DNA of 64,000 nt from Marispirochaeta sp. (GTDB taxonomy: Bacteria; Spirochaetota; Spirochaetia; JC444; Marispirochaetaceae): contig NZ_OY764212.1 of NCBI RefSeq assembly GCF_963668165.1, forward strand, positions 186,001-250,000. The letters run 5' to 3'. Position 1 is the stretch's first letter; the number at the start of each line of letters is the position of its first letter. The position numbers were made by a program, and so were the translations under genes. The notes beneath the pieces are model-generated. The model ran no database searches, was not told the DNA's origin, and saw only the letters and a program-made list of their open reading frames with translations. Below are positions 17,197 to 27,756 of the stretch, piece after piece.

Positions 17197-18618
17197 TTAA
17201 AATTCCGCGGATTTCACGGTCCGGGGAAAGGGGATTACGTCGCGAATGTTCTGCATTCCAGTTATATATTGAATAAGACGCTCAAAACCGAGGCCGAAAC
17301 CGGAGTGGGGTACGGAGCCGTATTTCCGCAGGTCAAGGTACCAGCGGTAATCCTCTTTGTGCATACCCAGCTCGTCCATGCGGCTCTCAAGTTTTACCAG
17401 ATCGGCCTCACGCTCTGATCCACCGATAATCTCGCCGAGCCTGGGCACCAGTACATCCATGGCCCGTACGGTTTTGCTGTCTTCGTTCTGCTTCATGTAG
17501 AAGGCTTTGATCTCCCTGGGATAGTCGGTAACGATCACCGGACCCTTGTAGACCGTCTCGGTTAAAAACTTTTCATGCTCAGATTGAAGGTCTGATCCCC
17601 ACTGAACAGGAAAGTCGAAGGAAGCGCTTCCGGAGTCTTGTGCTTTTTCCAGTTCCTCCATGGCGTCAGTATAGCTTACCCGGGCAAACTCCTTGGTAAC
17701 AACATCTCCCAGTACGTCAATTATTCCCTTCTGGACCCACTGGTTGAAAAAGGCCATGTCTTCGCTGCACTCCTTAAGGACAGTGGAAATAATGAACTTC
17801 AGGAACTCTTCGGCCAGGTCCATGTTGCAGTTGATGTCGCAGAAGGCCACCTCTGGTTCGATCATCCAGAATTCTGCCAGGTGCCGGGTGGTGTTGGAGT
17901 TTTCCGCCCGAAAGGTGGGTCCAAAGGTATAGACCTTGCCCATGGAGAGTGCGTAGGCTTCTGCTTCCAGTTGTCCGGTTACGGCCAGATAGGTTGGACG
18001 GCCGAAGAAATCGCGGCTGAAATCGGTTTTTCCTTCTTTCCGGGGAGGATTCTCCAGGGGTAATGTGGTCGCCCGGAACATCTGCCCTGCACCTTCGGCA
18101 TCCACCCCGGTAATTATCGGGGTATGGATGTAAAAAAAGCCTCGTTCCTGAAAAAAGCGGTGAATGGCGAAACTCATGGCATTGCGTACCCTGGCAACAG
18201 CCCCGAAGGTGTTGGTCCTGGGGCGCAGATGGGCTATCTCCCGTAAGAATTCGAAGGAGTGACGCTTTTTCTGAAGAGGATAACTCTCCTGGGGGGCGTC
18301 GCCGTAGAGACTGATTCCTTCTCCCTGAATTTCCACCGCCTGTCCAGAGCCGGGAGATGAAACCAGTGTTCCTGTAATGTGAACACCTGCACCGGTGTTG
18401 ACCTTCGCAAGAGTTTCTTCGTTCCAGCTGCCCAGCTCCTTGTTGATAACCGCCTGGATTGTGTTGAAGCAGGAACCGTCGCTCAGGGCCAGGAATATCA
18501 GGTTCTTTGAGTCGCGTCTGGTTCGGACCCAGGCATCCAGGCATATCTTCTGCTCCCTGTCCGGGGTGGCCAGCAGCTCTTTTATACTGGGGGATAGGCT
18601 CTTTGAGTTTTCTGGCAT
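17197..18618 (-). CDS. asnS: Asparaginyl-tRNA synthetase
   Basis: A 473-residue class IIb synthetase charging tRNA-Asn. It has an N-terminal OB-fold anticodon-binding domain (about residues 20-115) and a catalytic core. Motif 2 reads FRAENSNTTRHLAEFWMIEP and motif 3 GFGLGFERLIQY, with TGQLEAEAY between them. The C-terminus IRDVIPFPRT is typical of AsnRS. AGGAGG lies 6 bases before the start. It is the first gene of a two-gene unit with the SLC12-like transporter. Confidence 0.97.
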   Translation of the reverse strand: MPENSKSLSPSIKELLATPDREQKICLDAWVRTRRDSKNLIFLALSDGSCFNTIQAVINKELGSWNEETLAKVNTGAGVHITGTLVSSPGSGQAVEIQGEGISLYGDAPQESYPLQKKRHSFEFLREIAHLRPRTNTFGAVARVRNAMSFAIHRFFQERGFFYIHTPIITGVDAEGAGQMFRATTLPLENPPRKEGKTDFSRDFFGRPTYLAVTGQLEAEAYALSMGKVYTFGPTFRAENSNTTRHLAEFWMIEPEVAFCDINCNMDLAEEFLKFIISTVLKECSEDMAFFNQWVQKGIIDVLGDVVTKEFARVSYTDAMEELEKAQDSGSASFDFPVQWGSDLQSEHEKFLTETVYKGPVIVTDYPREIKAFYMKQNEDSKTVRAMDVLVPRLGEIIGGSEREADLVKLESRMDELGMHKEDYRWYLDLRKYGSVPHSGFGLGFERLIQYITGMQNIRDVIPFPRTVKSAEF

Positions 18619-18651
18619 CGGGTTCCTCCTTGGAGTACTAAGTAGGTCTAA

Positions 18652-18680
18652 GAAATATCACAGGAGTAAAGACGGGTCAA
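18652..18680 (-). promoter_or_regulatory. Promoter of asnS
   Basis: On the minus strand: TTGACC (rc of 18675-18680), a 17-base spacer, and TATTTC (rc of 18652-18657). It lies downstream of the MCP terminator, so asnS is transcribed separately. Confidence 0.55.
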
Positions 18681-18687
18681 GGAGAGC

Positions 18688-18726
18688 AAAAAGTGAACGG
18701 ACCACAGCAACGCAGTGGTCCGTTCA
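18688..18726 (-). terminator. Rho-independent terminator of the MCP gene
   Basis: A perfect 12-bp stem (18694-18705 with 18715-18726; TGAACGGACCAC and its complement) with a 9-base loop. On the minus strand it is followed by CTTTTTG. It lies about 210 bases after the MCP stop. Confidence 0.85.
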
Positions 18727-18935
18727 GTGTACGAAAAGGAGGTCCTGTATGCTTAACCTGTTCCGGAATTGCTCCGGTATAAATATCGTTGGTATACATG
18801 CCTTGAGCAGTACCAGGAATTTTCGATACTGTCGATCAGCCCGATATTTATCAGGGACATACCAATGTCAAGAAAGCGCTGAATCGTGCTCTCTATACTA
18901 TTCTTTATATCACCGATATTTATCATATACAGAAA

Positions 18936-20744
18936 TCATTCTGTCTTGAATCTTGATACTTCACGGACAAGGACATCGGTAGAATCACTCAAGTCAAAAG
19001 CAACCTGTTTTACCGATTCAGTTGTAAGTGTTATCTCTTTAATCCCGCTGTTTATTTCAGTAATGGCCGAGGCAGCTTGCGCAGACCCGTCGGAGATAAA
19101 ACCCATGCGTTCAGAAAGCCCGTTTGTTTCGCTTCTCATTTGCGCAGCACCTTCCCGTGTATTCGAAGAAACTCCCTGAAGCGCCGTCATGGAATCGAGT
19201 ATTTCCTGGCCGCCACCCCGTATCTCATCCATATTCATTTTTATTTCGGTAAATACCCGATTTACATCTTCAATGCGGCTGAAAATCAGTTTGTAGCTGT
19301 CCTTTGCTTCCTTGCTGGTAGTATCAGCCTTGTCGATTCTTCCCTCCACATCTTTCAGTACAAGATCAATCTCTTTAGAGTTTTTTGATGTCGATTCGGC
19401 TAGTTTACGGATCTCTCCGGCAACGACTGCAAACCCCTTTCCAGAATCCCCGGCATGGGCAGCTTCAATGGCCGCGTTCATGGCCAGCAGGTTAGTCTGC
19501 TCAGCGATGGAAGATATTATACCGGTAATATTTTTGACAATACCCAGATTTTCCTTAATAGAATCTACCGCCTTAACTGCAGATTCCAGTTTTTCATACC
19601 CGTCCTTACCCCGCATAAGTAATTCATCCGCAGTATTCTTCTGCCGTATAGTAACCTCCGAGATATTGCCGATTCCCGTTATCATCTGGTTTATCGCAGA
19701 AGAGGATTCTTCCACCATGCTCGCTTCATTATCTATTTGATCATCAAGATTGATTATCTCATTCTGCATCTTTTTGATGCCCTCATCCGCCTTCGCTACG
19801 GTCTCGTTGAGAAACGATATCGTTTTACCGATGCTTTGCAGATTCGCCGATATTTAATCCACCGCGCTCGATACCTGCGTACTTCCTGATGCGAGTTCGT
19901 TTTTCATCCCGGCGTTTTTTTCAGACACATTTTTTACCGTAATAATACTGTCTTGGAGGTTTTCCATAAAAGTATTGAAATTACGGGACAGGATACCGAA
20001 TTCATCCTGCTTTTTTACTGTCAAACGCAAGGTTAAATCGCCATTCCCTTCCATGATTTCCCATAATCCCGTACTTATTTTCGATACGTGTTTAAAGATG
20101 CCAAAGTGAAAGAAAAGCACCTGTATGATACTCAGAAGGACGATTATCCCGCTCAGCAATAACAAAAAGTTTTTTGACTGGGCAAGGTTATCGTCTATCT
20201 GCTTGGTATTGACAAGAAGAAAGCCTGCAATCTTATGAACAAGCAGCTTTAAGGAGTTCTGCATTTCCGAGAACACATCATGCATTTCGCCCCGAAACAG
20301 CAGATGCTCGGCTTCCGTCCAGTCGCTTTCCGAACCATATGTCAACTCGATGAAATAATCGAATGAATCGTACCAATCCTGCCAATTTAAATAAAACTGG
20401 TCGATAATCTCGTTAAAATCATCGTCGTCCCAGGCGATCGTATCTTTGAAAAGATTAAATGTTTCAAGCACTTCATCTCTCTTGATCGATTCGATATGCA
20501 TTCTCAGCTCATTCGCGACAGCATTATTTGAACGCAACGCGTAAATCAGGGTCAAGGCGTCCTGGTTGATATCATACGTCTGTTCAATCGTCGAATACAG
20601 GTATTCGGTACCTTTAAACTGCGTATTATTCAGAAAATGCATGTGTTCATTAAATCGGGCGTATGTTACATAAGAGAACACAAGCAATCCGAATATAACC
20701 GCAAGATAACCGCCGAAAACTAGCGCTAATTTCGTCTTGACCAT
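18936..20744 (-). pseudogene. Methyl-accepting chemotaxis protein with an in-frame stop
   Basis: A 602-codon receptor gene, complete except for a TAA at 19854-19856 (codon 297). The frame is unchanged on both sides ([17 protein letters not shown]), so only one codon is affected. CAA-to-TAA or GAA-to-TAA would explain it. Before the stop lie TM1 (about 5-27), a roughly 165-residue periplasmic domain, TM2 (about 195-217) and a HAMP domain. After it lies the signalling domain with [18 protein letters not shown] and [21 protein letters not shown] precedes the start. The stop separates sensor from signalling module, so the product should be non-functional unless there is read-through or a sequence error. 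Confidence 0.85.
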
Positions 20745-20956
20745 ACATCCTTCCTGTACTGCTTCGTCGATTAAACTTTCTCTTGAAATATGGATGTATT
20801 TTTAATTAACTTTGGTTTCTCTCTGCATACGTTTTTGATACTATCTATACACATCTCCTTTAATAACTACTGGAAAACGTAATTTGGAAAGCTCGACAGC
20901 TTCACTCCTGCCCGGGCCAGCGGAACTGTGAAATATCCGCATGCAACACAATGAAA

Positions 20957-20991
20957 AAGCCAAAAGGGCGGACTGTTTATTCTGTCCGCCC
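20957..20991 (-). terminator. Rho-independent terminator of the GguAB-type operon
   Basis: GGGCGGAC (20966-20973) pairs with GTCCGCCC (20984-20991) around a 10-base loop. On the minus strand the stem is followed by TTTTGGCTTTTT. It lies 28 bases after the permease stop, which marks the operon end. Confidence 0.85.
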
Positions 20992-21018
20992 GGACTGTCT
21001 ACTCTTGTTTGGCAAGAA

Positions 21019-22275
21019 TTATTTGGAAGCCCTTGTCGAAGTCTTTGACTTCGAATACACGTCAAAGGAAACTGCGATAAGCAATACCAAACCCTTGATT
21101 ACTGATTGGATAAATATATTGAACCCGAGAATGGACATACCATTGTTAAGGATTCCCATGATAAGTCCGCCGATAATGGCACCGATTATGGTTCCTTCTC
21201 CTCCTTTCATGGAAGCTCCACCGATAAAACAGGCCGCGATTACATCAAGTTCGAAATCTTTTCCGGCAAGGGGAGATGCGGCATTCAGTCTGCCGGCAAA
21301 AACTATCCCGGCAATACCCGCCAGAAAGCCCATATTGGCGTATACCCAGAACATTACCTTCTTTATATCGACACCTGATAAGGCGGCGGCCTTTTCATTT
21401 CCGCCAACAGCGTATACATGGCGTCCGGCAACGGTTTTTGTTGCAATGAAGGAATATATAATAATCAATGTAACCAGCAAAAAAAGGACATAGGGGAAAC
21501 CGTTGGCTGCAGCAAGCCAGAGACCGAATACATTGATAATAAGGAAAAGACTGACTACTTTTACGATAAACGCAGTAGAGGATCCCAACATAAAGCCGTG
21601 GGCTAGTTTATTCTTTCTGTCCAGCAACATAAAAAGTATCAGTATCAAGGATGCTACTAATACAATCACGATTGTGGTTACATGCAGCACTCCGGAACCG
21701 GTTACAAAATTCGGAACCTGGACTCCAGCTGACGCGAAAAAGTCCGGAATAGAACCGGAAGCAACGGTTATATACAGATCGGGCAGAGGAATTGTCTCTC
21801 CATTAAGGATCAGGTTGTTCAAGCCTCTGAACAGCAGCATACCCGCGAGGGTAGCGATAAAAGAGGGTATCTTAATATGGGCGATCCAGAACCCATTCCA
21901 TACACCTGCAAGCAAACCAACAAACAACCCCAAAACAATTGATAACCCTGCAGGCAGCCCCCACATTACGCTGAAAAGCGCTGAACAGGCACTGACAAAA
22001 GCTACAATCGAGCCAACCGACAGGTCTATATTGCCTCCGGTTAGGATACACAGCGTCATGCCGATGGCCATAATAAGTATGTAGCTGTTCTGTCCGATCA
22101 GCCGATATACATTAATCGGTTTTAACAGAATACCGTTGGTCGCGATCTGAAAGATTATAACAATTGCAATCAATGCCATCAGGATTGCATACTGACGCAT
22201 ATTGCGTCTGAACACCATCTTTAATTGTTCAAAGATGCTGTGATTTGTGGCGATCTCTGCTGCCCCTTCATTCAT
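21019..22275 (-). CDS. Sugar ABC transporter permease (GguB/XylH type)
   Basis: A 418-residue inner-membrane permease of the RbsC/XylH family. It has about 10 hydrophobic helices and the family motif LTGGNIDLSVGSIVA near residue 80. The length above 400, with an extra loop (INVYR..., then LPDLYITVASGSIPDFF), matches the multiple-sugar GguB/XylH branch rather than RbsC (about 320). It follows the ATP-binding gene by 45 bases and ends the operon before a strong terminator. Confidence 0.9.
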   Translation of the reverse strand: MNEGAAEIATNHSIFEQLKMVFRRNMRQYAILMALIAIVIIFQIATNGILLKPINVYRLIGQNSYILIMAIGMTLCILTGGNIDLSVGSIVAFVSACSALFSVMWGLPAGLSIVLGLFVGLLAGVWNGFWIAHIKIPSFIATLAGMLLFRGLNNLILNGETIPLPDLYITVASGSIPDFFASAGVQVPNFVTGSGVLHVTTIVIVLVASLILILFMLLDRKNKLAHGFMLGSSTAFIVKVVSLFLIINVFGLWLAAANGFPYVLFLLVTLIIIYSFIATKTVAGRHVYAVGGNEKAAALSGVDIKKVMFWVYANMGFLAGIAGIVFAGRLNAASPLAGKDFELDVIAACFIGGASMKGGEGTIIGAIIGGLIMGILNNGMSILGFNIFIQSVIKGLVLLIAVSFDVYSKSKTSTRASK

Positions 22276-22320
22276 TTTTAAGTACCTCTCATAGTGTTCT
22301 GATATATTTTTCTGCAGGCC

Positions 22321-23859
22321 TTACCGGCCGCTGGAGCTCTGGATAATGCTTGTCATGATCTTTTCCTGACTCGCTTCCTTTACCGGCATTTCATCTACAA
22401 TTCTGCCTTCATTCATTACATATATACGATCGGATATTCCGAGTATTTCAGGTAACTCGGAAGAAATGAACATGATAGATTTTCCCTCATCCGCAAGCTG
22501 ATTAATGATTTTGTAGATTTCATACTTGGCTCCGACATCTATTCCACGAGTAGGTTCATCGAGAATGAGTACTTCGGGATCGGTAAACAGACATTTGGAC
22601 ACGCAGACCTTTTGCTGGTTTCCTCCGGAAAGGCTTTCAGCTTTCTGAAAAATACTTGACGTCTTGATATTCAGTTTATTCTTGTACTCATTCGCTACTT
22701 TTATTTCAATATTTAGATCTATCATTCCATTCTTTGTCAGCTTTTTCAGATTTGAAAGGGTAATGTTTCCCTTGATGTCGCTGATAAGTATCAATCCGGC
22801 TTCTTTTCTGTTTTCTGAAAGATAGGCGATTCCGTTTTCGATAGCGTCTTTGACCTTATGCAGGGTAATTTTCTGACCATTCTTGATAACATGACCTTCT
22901 ATGTTCTTTCCGTACATTTTACCAAAAATACTCATTGCCAGTTCCGTGCGCCCGGCCCCCATCAAACCGGAAAAACCGACAATCTCTCCTCTGCGGAGAT
23001 TAAAATTTGCATTATCTATAACGATCTTGGAATCATCCAGCGGATCATATACCTTCCAATCTTTAACTTCGAATACAACATCGCCTATACTAGGTGTTCT
23101 TTCCGGAAAACGATTTGTCAATTGTCGTCCGACCATGTGCCTGATGATGTTATCTTCGGTAATCTCTTTATCACCTTTTTCCAAGGTAACAATTGTCTGC
23201 CCGTCCCGGAGCACTGTTAGACGGTTGCAGATTTGCGTTAGTTCATGCAACTTGTGAGAAATAATAATGCACGATAATCCTCGTGTCCGATTCAAGTCAA
23301 CTAGCAGATCAAGCAGATTTTGGGAATCTTTGTCATTCAGCGCGGCGGTCGGTTCATCCAGAATGAGCAGCTTGCACTTTTTGCCGATGGCTTTGGCGAT
23401 TTCAACCAATTGCTGCTGTCCGACCATAATATCTTTAACTAAAGCGTGATGAGGTATATTAAGCCCGACCATCTTCATTAGCTTGCTTGCTTCTTTCGTT
23501 GTAACATCCCAGTCAATGATGCCGTTTTTCTGTCTTTCATTTCCAAGAAAAATATTCTCTGCAACGGTCATATAAGGGTTCAAGGCAAGCTCTTGATGAA
23601 TGAAGGCTATTCCCAGCTCTTCACTGTCTTTGATCCCTTTAAACCTGCATTCTTTTCCCTCATAAACGATGTCCCCTTCATAGGTTCCGTACGGATGAAT
23701 ACCGCTTAAGACGTTCATCAAGGTGGACTTTCCCGCCCCGTTTTCTCCAACGAGGGCATGAATATTTCCCTTGCTCACTTCAAAGCTTACATTATCCAGA
23801 GCCTTAACGCCGGGGAAAATTTTTGTTATGTTTCGCATCTCAAGAATATTTTCAGACAT
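22321..23859 (-). CDS. Sugar ABC transporter ATP-binding protein (GguA/XylG type)
   Basis: A 512-residue protein with two tandem ABC domains, as in RbsA/XylG/MglA. The first has Walker [10 protein letters not shown] (about 38-46), signature [12 protein letters not shown] and Walker [12 protein letters not shown]. The second has a degenerate Walker A ([13 protein letters not shown]), signature LSGGNQQKV and [12 protein letters not shown]. It energises monosaccharide import with the permease. An intercistronic stem-loop separates it from the preceding binding-protein gene. Confidence 0.93.
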   Translation of the reverse strand: MSENILEMRNITKIFPGVKALDNVSFEVSKGNIHALVGENGAGKSTLMNVLSGIHPYGTYEGDIVYEGKECRFKGIKDSEELGIAFIHQELALNPYMTVAENIFLGNERQKNGIIDWDVTTKEASKLMKMVGLNIPHHALVKDIMVGQQQLVEIAKAIGKKCKLLILDEPTAALNDKDSQNLLDLLVDLNRTRGLSCIIISHKLHELTQICNRLTVLRDGQTIVTLEKGDKEITEDNIIRHMVGRQLTNRFPERTPSIGDVVFEVKDWKVYDPLDDSKIVIDNANFNLRRGEIVGFSGLMGAGRTELAMSIFGKMYGKNIEGHVIKNGQKITLHKVKDAIENGIAYLSENRKEAGLILISDIKGNITLSNLKKLTKNGMIDLNIEIKVANEYKNKLNIKTSSIFQKAESLSGGNQQKVCVSKCLFTDPEVLILDEPTRGIDVGAKYEIYKIINQLADEGKSIMFISSELPEILGISDRIYVMNEGRIVDEMPVKEASQEKIMTSIIQSSSGR

Positions 23860-23877
23860 GTGGTTGAATCCTTATTA

Positions 23878-23914
23878 TACCCGGTACAGCAACCAATGGC
23901 CGCTGTACCGGGTA
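23878..23914 (-). promoter_or_regulatory. Intercistronic stem-loop after the ChvE-type binding protein
   Basis: TACCCGGTACAGC (23878-23890) and GCTGTACCGGGTA (23902-23914) form a perfect 13-bp stem with an 11-base loop. There is no T-run on the minus strand after it, so it is more likely an mRNA-stabilising or attenuating element than a full terminator. Binding proteins are usually needed in excess over membrane components. Confidence 0.75.
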
Positions 23915-23934
23915 CGAGAAAAATCAAATCAAGA

Positions 23935-25014
23935 TTACATTATTTCGTCTATAGTGTAGTATCCGGAATCGATCAGCAGTTCTTTGTAATTGTTTTTATC
24001 AGCAAAAACCGGATCACACAGGAACGAAGGCACAACCTTTACATTGTTATCGTAGGATTCGGTATCATTTACGGTGACTTTCTTGCCGTCTCCTATCTCA
24101 CTGACCATGGTAACAACTCTTTCGGCAAGAGTTCTGGTGTCTTTAAAAACTGACATTGACTGTTCACCATTAATCATCATCTTGACATTGATTTTGTCGC
24201 AGTCCTGGCCGGTTAGAACGGGGAAGGGTTTGGAAGCAGTACCGTAGCCGGCAGACTTCAAGGATGCAACAATACCCTGAGCAAGGCTGTCGTTGGGGGA
24301 AAGAACAACATCGACGTCTTTGTCGGAATAGTAAGCAGTAAGAAGGTTATCCATACGGGCCTGGGCACCCTCCGCTTTCCATGCAGATATTGCGATAACG
24401 CTCATATCGGTCTGGCCGGAATTGATTACGAGCTGACCCTTATCAATGTAAGGCTGCAACTGGTCCATGGCGCCCTGGTTAAACAGATAGGCGTTGTTGT
24501 CATCGGGGGATCCGCCGAAAACTTCGAGATCGTAGGGGCCTTTTCCGTTTTCAAGACCCAGCTTATCGACAATAAAATTGCCCTGGAGTTCACCTACTTT
24601 ATAGTTGTCGAAGGTCGCATAATAGTCGACATTCGGTGTATCCATGATCAAGCGGTCATACGCAATGACCAGACAACCTTCTTGCTTTGCCTGGGCCAGG
24701 GCGCCTTTCAAGGCAGTACTGTCGATAGAGGCGATTACCAGGATTCTATTTCCGGCGGTAACCAGGTTTTCCAGCTGGGAAACCTGAGTGGCGACCTGGT
24801 TGTTGGCATACTGAAGATCTACCTTATAGCCTTTGGCTTCAAGTTTGGTTTTCAGGTACTGACCATCCTGGTTCCATCTTTGCAGCGATTTGGTCGGCAT
24901 GAGGATTCCGACCTTTTTTTCTACTCCCTGTTCCTGTCCGCCAGCGGCGAAGACAGGAAATGCGAGCAGACTGAGAATTACACATAGAAGTGCGACTCGT
25001 AGAGCATTTTTCAT
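23935..25014 (-). CDS. Periplasmic sugar-binding protein (ChvE/XylF type)
   Basis: A 359-residue secreted binding protein for the adjacent ABC transporter. A signal peptide (about 1-25, ending PVFA) precedes AGGQEQG; no lipobox cysteine is present. The mature part is a type I periplasmic-binding fold (VGILMPTKSLQRWNQDGQYL, IASIDSTAL, AYDRLI, VLSPNDSLAQGI, VLTGQDCD). The ChvE/XylF-like GQD and YDRLI segments suggest xylose, arabinose, glucose or galactose. The start at 25014 has AGGAG 6 bases upstream; an in-frame ATG 87 bases upstream is rejected. The 170-base gap before it may hold its own promoter. Confidence 0.9.
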   Translation of the reverse strand: MKNALRVALLCVILSLLAFPVFAAGGQEQGVEKKVGILMPTKSLQRWNQDGQYLKTKLEAKGYKVDLQYANNQVATQVSQLENLVTAGNRILVIASIDSTALKGALAQAKQEGCLVIAYDRLIMDTPNVDYYATFDNYKVGELQGNFIVDKLGLENGKGPYDLEVFGGSPDDNNAYLFNQGAMDQLQPYIDKGQLVINSGQTDMSVIAISAWKAEGAQARMDNLLTAYYSDKDVDVVLSPNDSLAQGIVASLKSAGYGTASKPFPVLTGQDCDKINVKMMINGEQSMSVFKDTRTLAERVVTMVSEIGDGKKVTVNDTESYDNNVKVVPSFLCDPVFADKNNYKELLIDSGYYTIDEIM

Positions 25015-25184
25015 ACGACTCTCCTTATAGAAAATGTTTTCTAAATTGTAGTACCGTATCATGCTCTTTGATACAGGATTTCTTTTACAATACCTGTTCA
25101 TTTTTGATGAATAAAGAAAAGTGGAAACCGGAATAGCACAATATTGATGTCATTATCATGCTAATTTCGCAGTGTCATCTGATG

Positions 25185-26249
25185 TCAATTATCTCTCGGT
25201 CTGTTCCGGTATACATCCTCGGCGGAGTGAAAACCGTCGCGTATTACTGTAGCCTCAAGATTCTCCTTGAACACCGCTATAGGCTTTTCGACAAAGTAGG
25301 GGATAGGTGTTCCACTGCCATTTTCTATGTACCGTTCAGGCTCCGGCATTTCTCCATTTACAGTATCCACTGCAATCATGGCTGCCCGGCTTGCAAGCTT
25401 CTCTATAGGTTTATAAACGGTCATCAGTTGCAGTCCCTCAAAGACCCGTTGACAGGACAGTAAATCAGCATCCTGCCCCACAACCTGAACCTTGCCGGCC
25501 AGCCTGAGTTCGGAAAGCGCCTGTATGGCGGCATTCGCTATTTGGTCGTTCGCGGCAGAGATTGCATCGATGTCTGTTGTTCTGTCGAGGACCTCGCGGA
25601 TTCTCACATAGGCTTCGTCTCCGCTCCATTGTTCGAGCCAAAGCTCGTCCACTACCTTGATGTCTCCGGTTTTGATCCTGGGATCAAGAATTTCGTGGAG
25701 TCCCTTATTTACTTCGTAGCTGTTATTATCTCTGACCGAACCGTTAACGATAAGGTAATTGCCGCGTGGTACCTTTGAAGTCAATGCATCCCCTAACAGG
25801 CGGCCTACTTCCTGGTTATCGAAGGATATGTAGGCCGTGATGGGCACTCCCTGAACCAGTCGATCATATGCCAGGACGGGAATCCTCCGGTCATTAAACT
25901 GTTTGATTACTCCCGCCAGAGTCGAAGTGTCGTGAGCAAGAACGACCAGGATGTCAATGTCCTGTTCCAGAAGGTATCGGATCTGATCAATCTGTGCCTT
26001 TGTCCCGCCGGCGGACATTTGCATCAGGACCTCAGCACCGAAATCGTTTGCGGTTCCGGAGAAAATCTTGATATCCTTGTTCCATCGTTCGAGTATAAAA
26101 GTGTCGGTGGCCAGTGAGAAACCGATGGTTATGGAATCGTCATTCCGGTCCTTACCTTCAGCATTTCCGCGTTTATTTCCACAGGAAATAACAATACATA
26201 TGAGTCCTGCCAGCAGAATTGCATACGAATATTTTCTAAACCTTTTCAT
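25185..26249 (-). CDS. Lipoprotein sugar-binding protein (XylF-like)
   Basis: A 354-residue type I periplasmic-binding protein with a lipobox (VISC, Cys23), so it would be membrane-anchored, unlike the secreted paralogue next to it. Shared motifs are ERWNKDIKIF, VLAHDTSTLAG, AYDRLV, SAANDQIANAA and VVGQDADLLS. Its start overlaps the response-regulator gene by 14 bases. That places it with the sensor operon rather than only with the transporter. It may deliver ligand to the sensing system or act as a second receptor for the ABC transporter. Confidence 0.88.
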   Translation of the reverse strand: MKRFRKYSYAILLAGLICIVISCGNKRGNAEGKDRNDDSITIGFSLATDTFILERWNKDIKIFSGTANDFGAEVLMQMSAGGTKAQIDQIRYLLEQDIDILVVLAHDTSTLAGVIKQFNDRRIPVLAYDRLVQGVPITAYISFDNQEVGRLLGDALTSKVPRGNYLIVNGSVRDNNSYEVNKGLHEILDPRIKTGDIKVVDELWLEQWSGDEAYVRIREVLDRTTDIDAISAANDQIANAAIQALSELRLAGKVQVVGQDADLLSCQRVFEGLQLMTVYKPIEKLASRAAMIAVDTVNGEMPEPERYIENGSGTPIPYFVEKPIAVFKENLEATVIRDGFHSAEDVYRNRPRDN

Positions 26250-27756
26250 CTTCCATCCTTTCCTGAAGATACGTTGATGGTGAGATTCCCCGTAGTTTTC
26301 TGAAAATTCTGCTAAAGTAATTGGGGTCCGGATAACCTACCGCATAGGCTATTTCTTTAATTGACAAACGGTTTTCAAGAAGAAATTCTTCCGCAACTTT
26401 TACACGGACTGTCGTCAGGTAATCCACAAAGCATTTATTAAGATTCTCGGTAAACAATCTGCTTAAATATCCGGGAGAAACCCCGCAGAAAGCGGCAGCA
26501 TCGGACAGTTGAAGGGGTTTGTCGTAATTACCCTGAATATAGTACATTGCTCTACCCAGAACTGCGGGGAGTTCTTTTTCTCTGCGGTTTTGATCAGCCT
26601 CGATGAGATTACGGAGAGCCCTGCATGACCATGCGTCCCAGTCCTCTTTGGCAGCCAGCTCCATGATTTCCCGCGCGGGATCGAAAGGAATACAGGAAGC
26701 AGAATTCCCCCCAAGGGACCGATGAAAATCATCAAGAAGGAGGGTGAAAAGCATGACCATACGGGACTTGGCAATGAGAAAGGGCAATGTACAAAATACC
26801 TTTTCGCTATAATCCGTCATCAGAGTCTGAGCTTTCTCAAAGGAATCAGCACCTTTGATCCGGCGTCGCAGATCGAGAAGAGATTCCCATTCTTCTATGC
26901 CTCCGCACAGGTCCTCGTCCATATCTGGTAACAGCTTCAGGGCTTCACCGCAGGAGCGGTAAAAGGTTTCGTATGAGTGGAACGATCCGAGTCCGAATGC
27001 AGTTTCGTAACCGGGTGGAACAATACGCCGTAATATCCCGTCGATGTATGTGTTGAGTTTTTCTCTGTTTATATTTCCAGGGAAGAAAACGAGGAGCTTG
27101 CCCAGGTAATCGGTTGAAAGGACTTTATACTTGTGGGATATCTCACTGGAAATCTCTTTGTATAGTTGTTCTGAGGTTTCTTCATTCTCGATACCCCGAA
27201 TTTTCAGTAATAGAACAGCCGCCATATCCGAATCTATGGCGAAAAGTTTCCGGTAACGGTCCCATTCCTTTTTTCTGAGTCCTTTCCAGGTAATGGTCAA
27301 AAGGAAATTCTTTTCTTCCCACTCCCTTGAATCGGCGGAAACCTTGACGTCCGCCAGATGGTCGGCAGTACGCCTGTGCTTTTCATCGAGTTGGGCTTCG
27401 GCTTTGTCCAGGGTCTCAAGAAATCTCTTTTTCGAAATGGGTTTAACCAGATATTCTATAACACCCAAAGGTATTGCCCGTTGCGCAAGATCGAAACGCT
27501 CATAGGCGGTAGAAAGGACAAAAAGTATATCCGGATAAGTCCTTTGCAGCTCCTTTATTGTTTCAAGACCGTCTATGCCCTGCATCCCGATATCCATGAA
27601 TACCAGATCCGGAGTCTCCTGATGGGCAAGTGATATTGCTTCGAAGCCGGATCGAGCCTTTCCGCAGACGCGATACTTTGATGAGTTGTTCTCAACCATG
27701 TAAGCAAAACTGTCGAGAACCGGCTCTTCATCATCGACGATCATAATTTTATACAT
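26236..27756 (-). CDS. Response regulator with AraC-type output (YesN-like)
   Basis: A 506-residue regulator. The receiver domain (1-120) has the acidic pair IVDDEE, the phospho-acceptor D55 in LVFMDIGMQG, and the lysine in EYLVKPISK. A middle linker of about 270 residues is followed by a C-terminal AraC double helix-turn-helix (about 400-500, with CGVSPGYLSRLF and AVGYPDPNYFSRIF). It would activate the downstream sugar transport genes on signal from the overlapping histidine kinase gene (16-base overlap). Confidence 0.93.
   Translation of the reverse strand: MYKIMIVDDEEPVLDSFAYMVENNSSKYRVCGKARSGFEAISLAHQETPDLVFMDIGMQGIDGLETIKELQRTYPDILFVLSTAYERFDLAQRAIPLGVIEYLVKPISKKRFLETLDKAEAQLDEKHRRTADHLADVKVSADSREWEEKNFLLTITWKGLRKKEWDRYRKLFAIDSDMAAVLLLKIRGIENEETSEQLYKEISSEISHKYKVLSTDYLGKLLVFFPGNINREKLNTYIDGILRRIVPPGYETAFGLGSFHSYETFYRSCGEALKLLPDMDEDLCGGIEEWESLLDLRRRIKGADSFEKAQTLMTDYSEKVFCTLPFLIAKSRMVMLFTLLLDDFHRSLGGNSASCIPFDPAREIMELAAKEDWDAWSCRALRNLIEADQNRREKELPAVLGRAMYYIQGNYDKPLQLSDAAAFCGVSPGYLSRLFTENLNKCFVDYLTTVRVKVAEEFLLENRLSIKEIAYAVGYPDPNYFSRIFRKLRGISPSTYLQERMEDEKV

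Larger units (their letters stand above)
18619..18935. other. 317-base gap between asnS and the broken MCP gene
   Basis: It holds the asnS promoter and a strong minus-strand terminator (both listed separately). The rest (18727-18935) is AT-rich with a duplicated TGATAAATATCGG-type segment. A plus-strand frame at 18749 is preceded by AAGGAGG but encodes an unlikely serine/tyrosine/cysteine-rich peptide. No gene is called there. Confidence 0.5.

Noticed and set aside
18694..18726. T-box or attenuator of asnS
   Set aside because: The asnS promoter (18652-18680) lies after this hairpin in the direction of transcription, so the stem is not in the asnS leader. Its T-run fits termination of the MCP gene.
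18749..18949. Plus-strand small gene preceded by a perfect AAGGAGG
   Set aside because: The 66-residue product is Ser/Tyr/Cys-rich, runs into the MCP 3' end on the opposite strand, and has no promoter or family resemblance.
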